Positions 63,598 to 64,000 of a DNA stretch of 64,000 nucleotides are shown here, in pieces. The stretch's first letter is position 1. Each line of letters begins with the position of its first letter. The position numbers were made by a program, and so were the translations under genes. Under the pieces are notes generated by a model that was not told the DNA's origin, did not search any database, and worked only from the letters and a program-made list of their open reading frames with translations. Location: assembly GCF_007197575.1 (NCBI RefSeq), contig NZ_CP041616.1, forward strand, positions 2,232,001 through 2,296,000, read 5' to 3'. The DNA comes from Ornithinimicrobium ciconiae (GTDB taxonomy: Bacteria > Actinomycetota > Actinomycetes > Actinomycetales > Dermatophilaceae).

Positions 63598-64000
63598 TCA
63601 GCGCTGACGAGCCAGGAAGTAGGCGTTGAAGGGGTCGCCCTCCACCTCGTGGCGTTCGACCTGTCCGAACCCGGCCTCACGGAGCATCCGCTCGGCGGTC
63701 TGCACGCCCCAGACGGTCCCCAGACCCGCGCCGCCCTGGCCGAGCGAGACGGACATGCAGTGTGTCGTCGAGACGGCATACAGGAAGGTAGCCCAGGGCA
63801 GGTCGAGGTTGTCCTCCAGGTTGCTCTGCGCGAACATGTCGACCATCAGGAAGGTACCGTCCGGACGCAGCGCACGGTGCACGTTTGCCAGCACTGCGGC
63901 GGGCTGAGCCTGGTCGTGGATGGCGTCGAAGGCGGTCACCAGGTCGAACGCGGCGACGTCCTGGTCCGGCAGCGTGGCCACGTCCCTGGTGATGAAGTCC
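63598..64000 (-). CDS. Class I SAM-dependent methyltransferase, C-terminal part
   Basis: The frame is open to the right edge, so the start is outside the window. The visible 134 residues show the end of a Rossmann-type methyltransferase: FDLVTAFDAIHDQAQPAAVL (strand four region), VHRALRPDGTFLMVDMF, and the final AERMLREAGFGQVERHEVEG. The substrate cannot be told. It converges with narK, 24 bases apart. Confidence 0.85.
   Translation of the reverse strand, partial: DFITRDVATLPDQDVAAFDLVTAFDAIHDQAQPAAVLANVHRALRPDGTFLMVDMFAQSNLEDNLDLPWATFLYAVSTTHCMSVSLGQGGAGLGTVWGVQTAERMLREAGFGQVERHEVEGDPFNAYFLARQR

Overview
The window is a high-GC chromosomal segment of an actinobacterium. Gene order matches blocks known from actinobacterial chromosomes: secD-secF-apt-relA followed by a cyclophilin, an MBL hydrolase and hisS; lgt; xerD-parA-scpA-scpB-rluB-cmk-der; and pgsA-DUF881-sbp-DUF881-gcvH-garA-ftsR-DUF151-merR-gcvP, the order remembered for M. 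tuberculosis Rv1822-Rv1832. Absence of mycobacterial hallmarks and the overall style suggest Micrococcales (Intrasporangiaceae or Ornithinimicrobium-like). That placement is inference. Both ends are cut: secD enters at the left edge and a methyltransferase leaves at the right edge.

Layout. 1-10.7 kb: Sec export, purine salvage, stringent response, then a minus-strand cyclophilin-DUF349-ApeB operon and an MBL hydrolase. 10.7-20.4 kb: hisS, then a TrpR/YerC-type regulator and a complete compact histidine operon hisGDCBHAF(IE). Its gene order, bifunctional HisB, fused HisIE and protein sequences are of gammaproteobacterial rather than actinobacterial type, so it looks transferred. 20.4-31.6 kb: HutD, lgt, xerD, ParA/ScpAB, rluB, cmk, a sulfurtransferase-SufE pair and der. 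31.6-35.1 kb: an accessory island next to a tRNA-Pro(GGG) gene with a decayed nuclease-like remnant, a frameshifted serine recombinase and two toxin-antitoxin pairs. 35.2-44.9 kb: the pgsA-gcvP block, with a glycine riboswitch ahead of gcvP. 45-50.6 kb: GCS2-like ligase, phosphatase, OsmC, APC transporter, tandem GNAT protein and YciO.

50.7-56.6 kb holds the most interesting locus: a tight four-gene operon encoding an alpha/beta-hydrolase, a CHAT-like protein without the catalytic Cys, a CHAT protease with an intact His/Cys pair, and a second caspase-like protein with a candidate His/Cys-Cys site. It is preceded by a perfect 11-bp inverted repeat. I do not recognise it as a described system. 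56.6-63.6 kb is a nitrite/NO module: a membrane-cupredoxin-NirK fusion, an NnrS-like membrane protein, a His-tailed hemerythrin, DUF2249, a divergent Fe-S-type regulator and a NarK transporter.

Other structure: a 32-bp repeat family occurs at three gene borders in the first 22 kb, once forming the start of hisC. Many genes have a TANNNT-like -10 box 5-7 bases before the start codon, which suggests leaderless transcripts.
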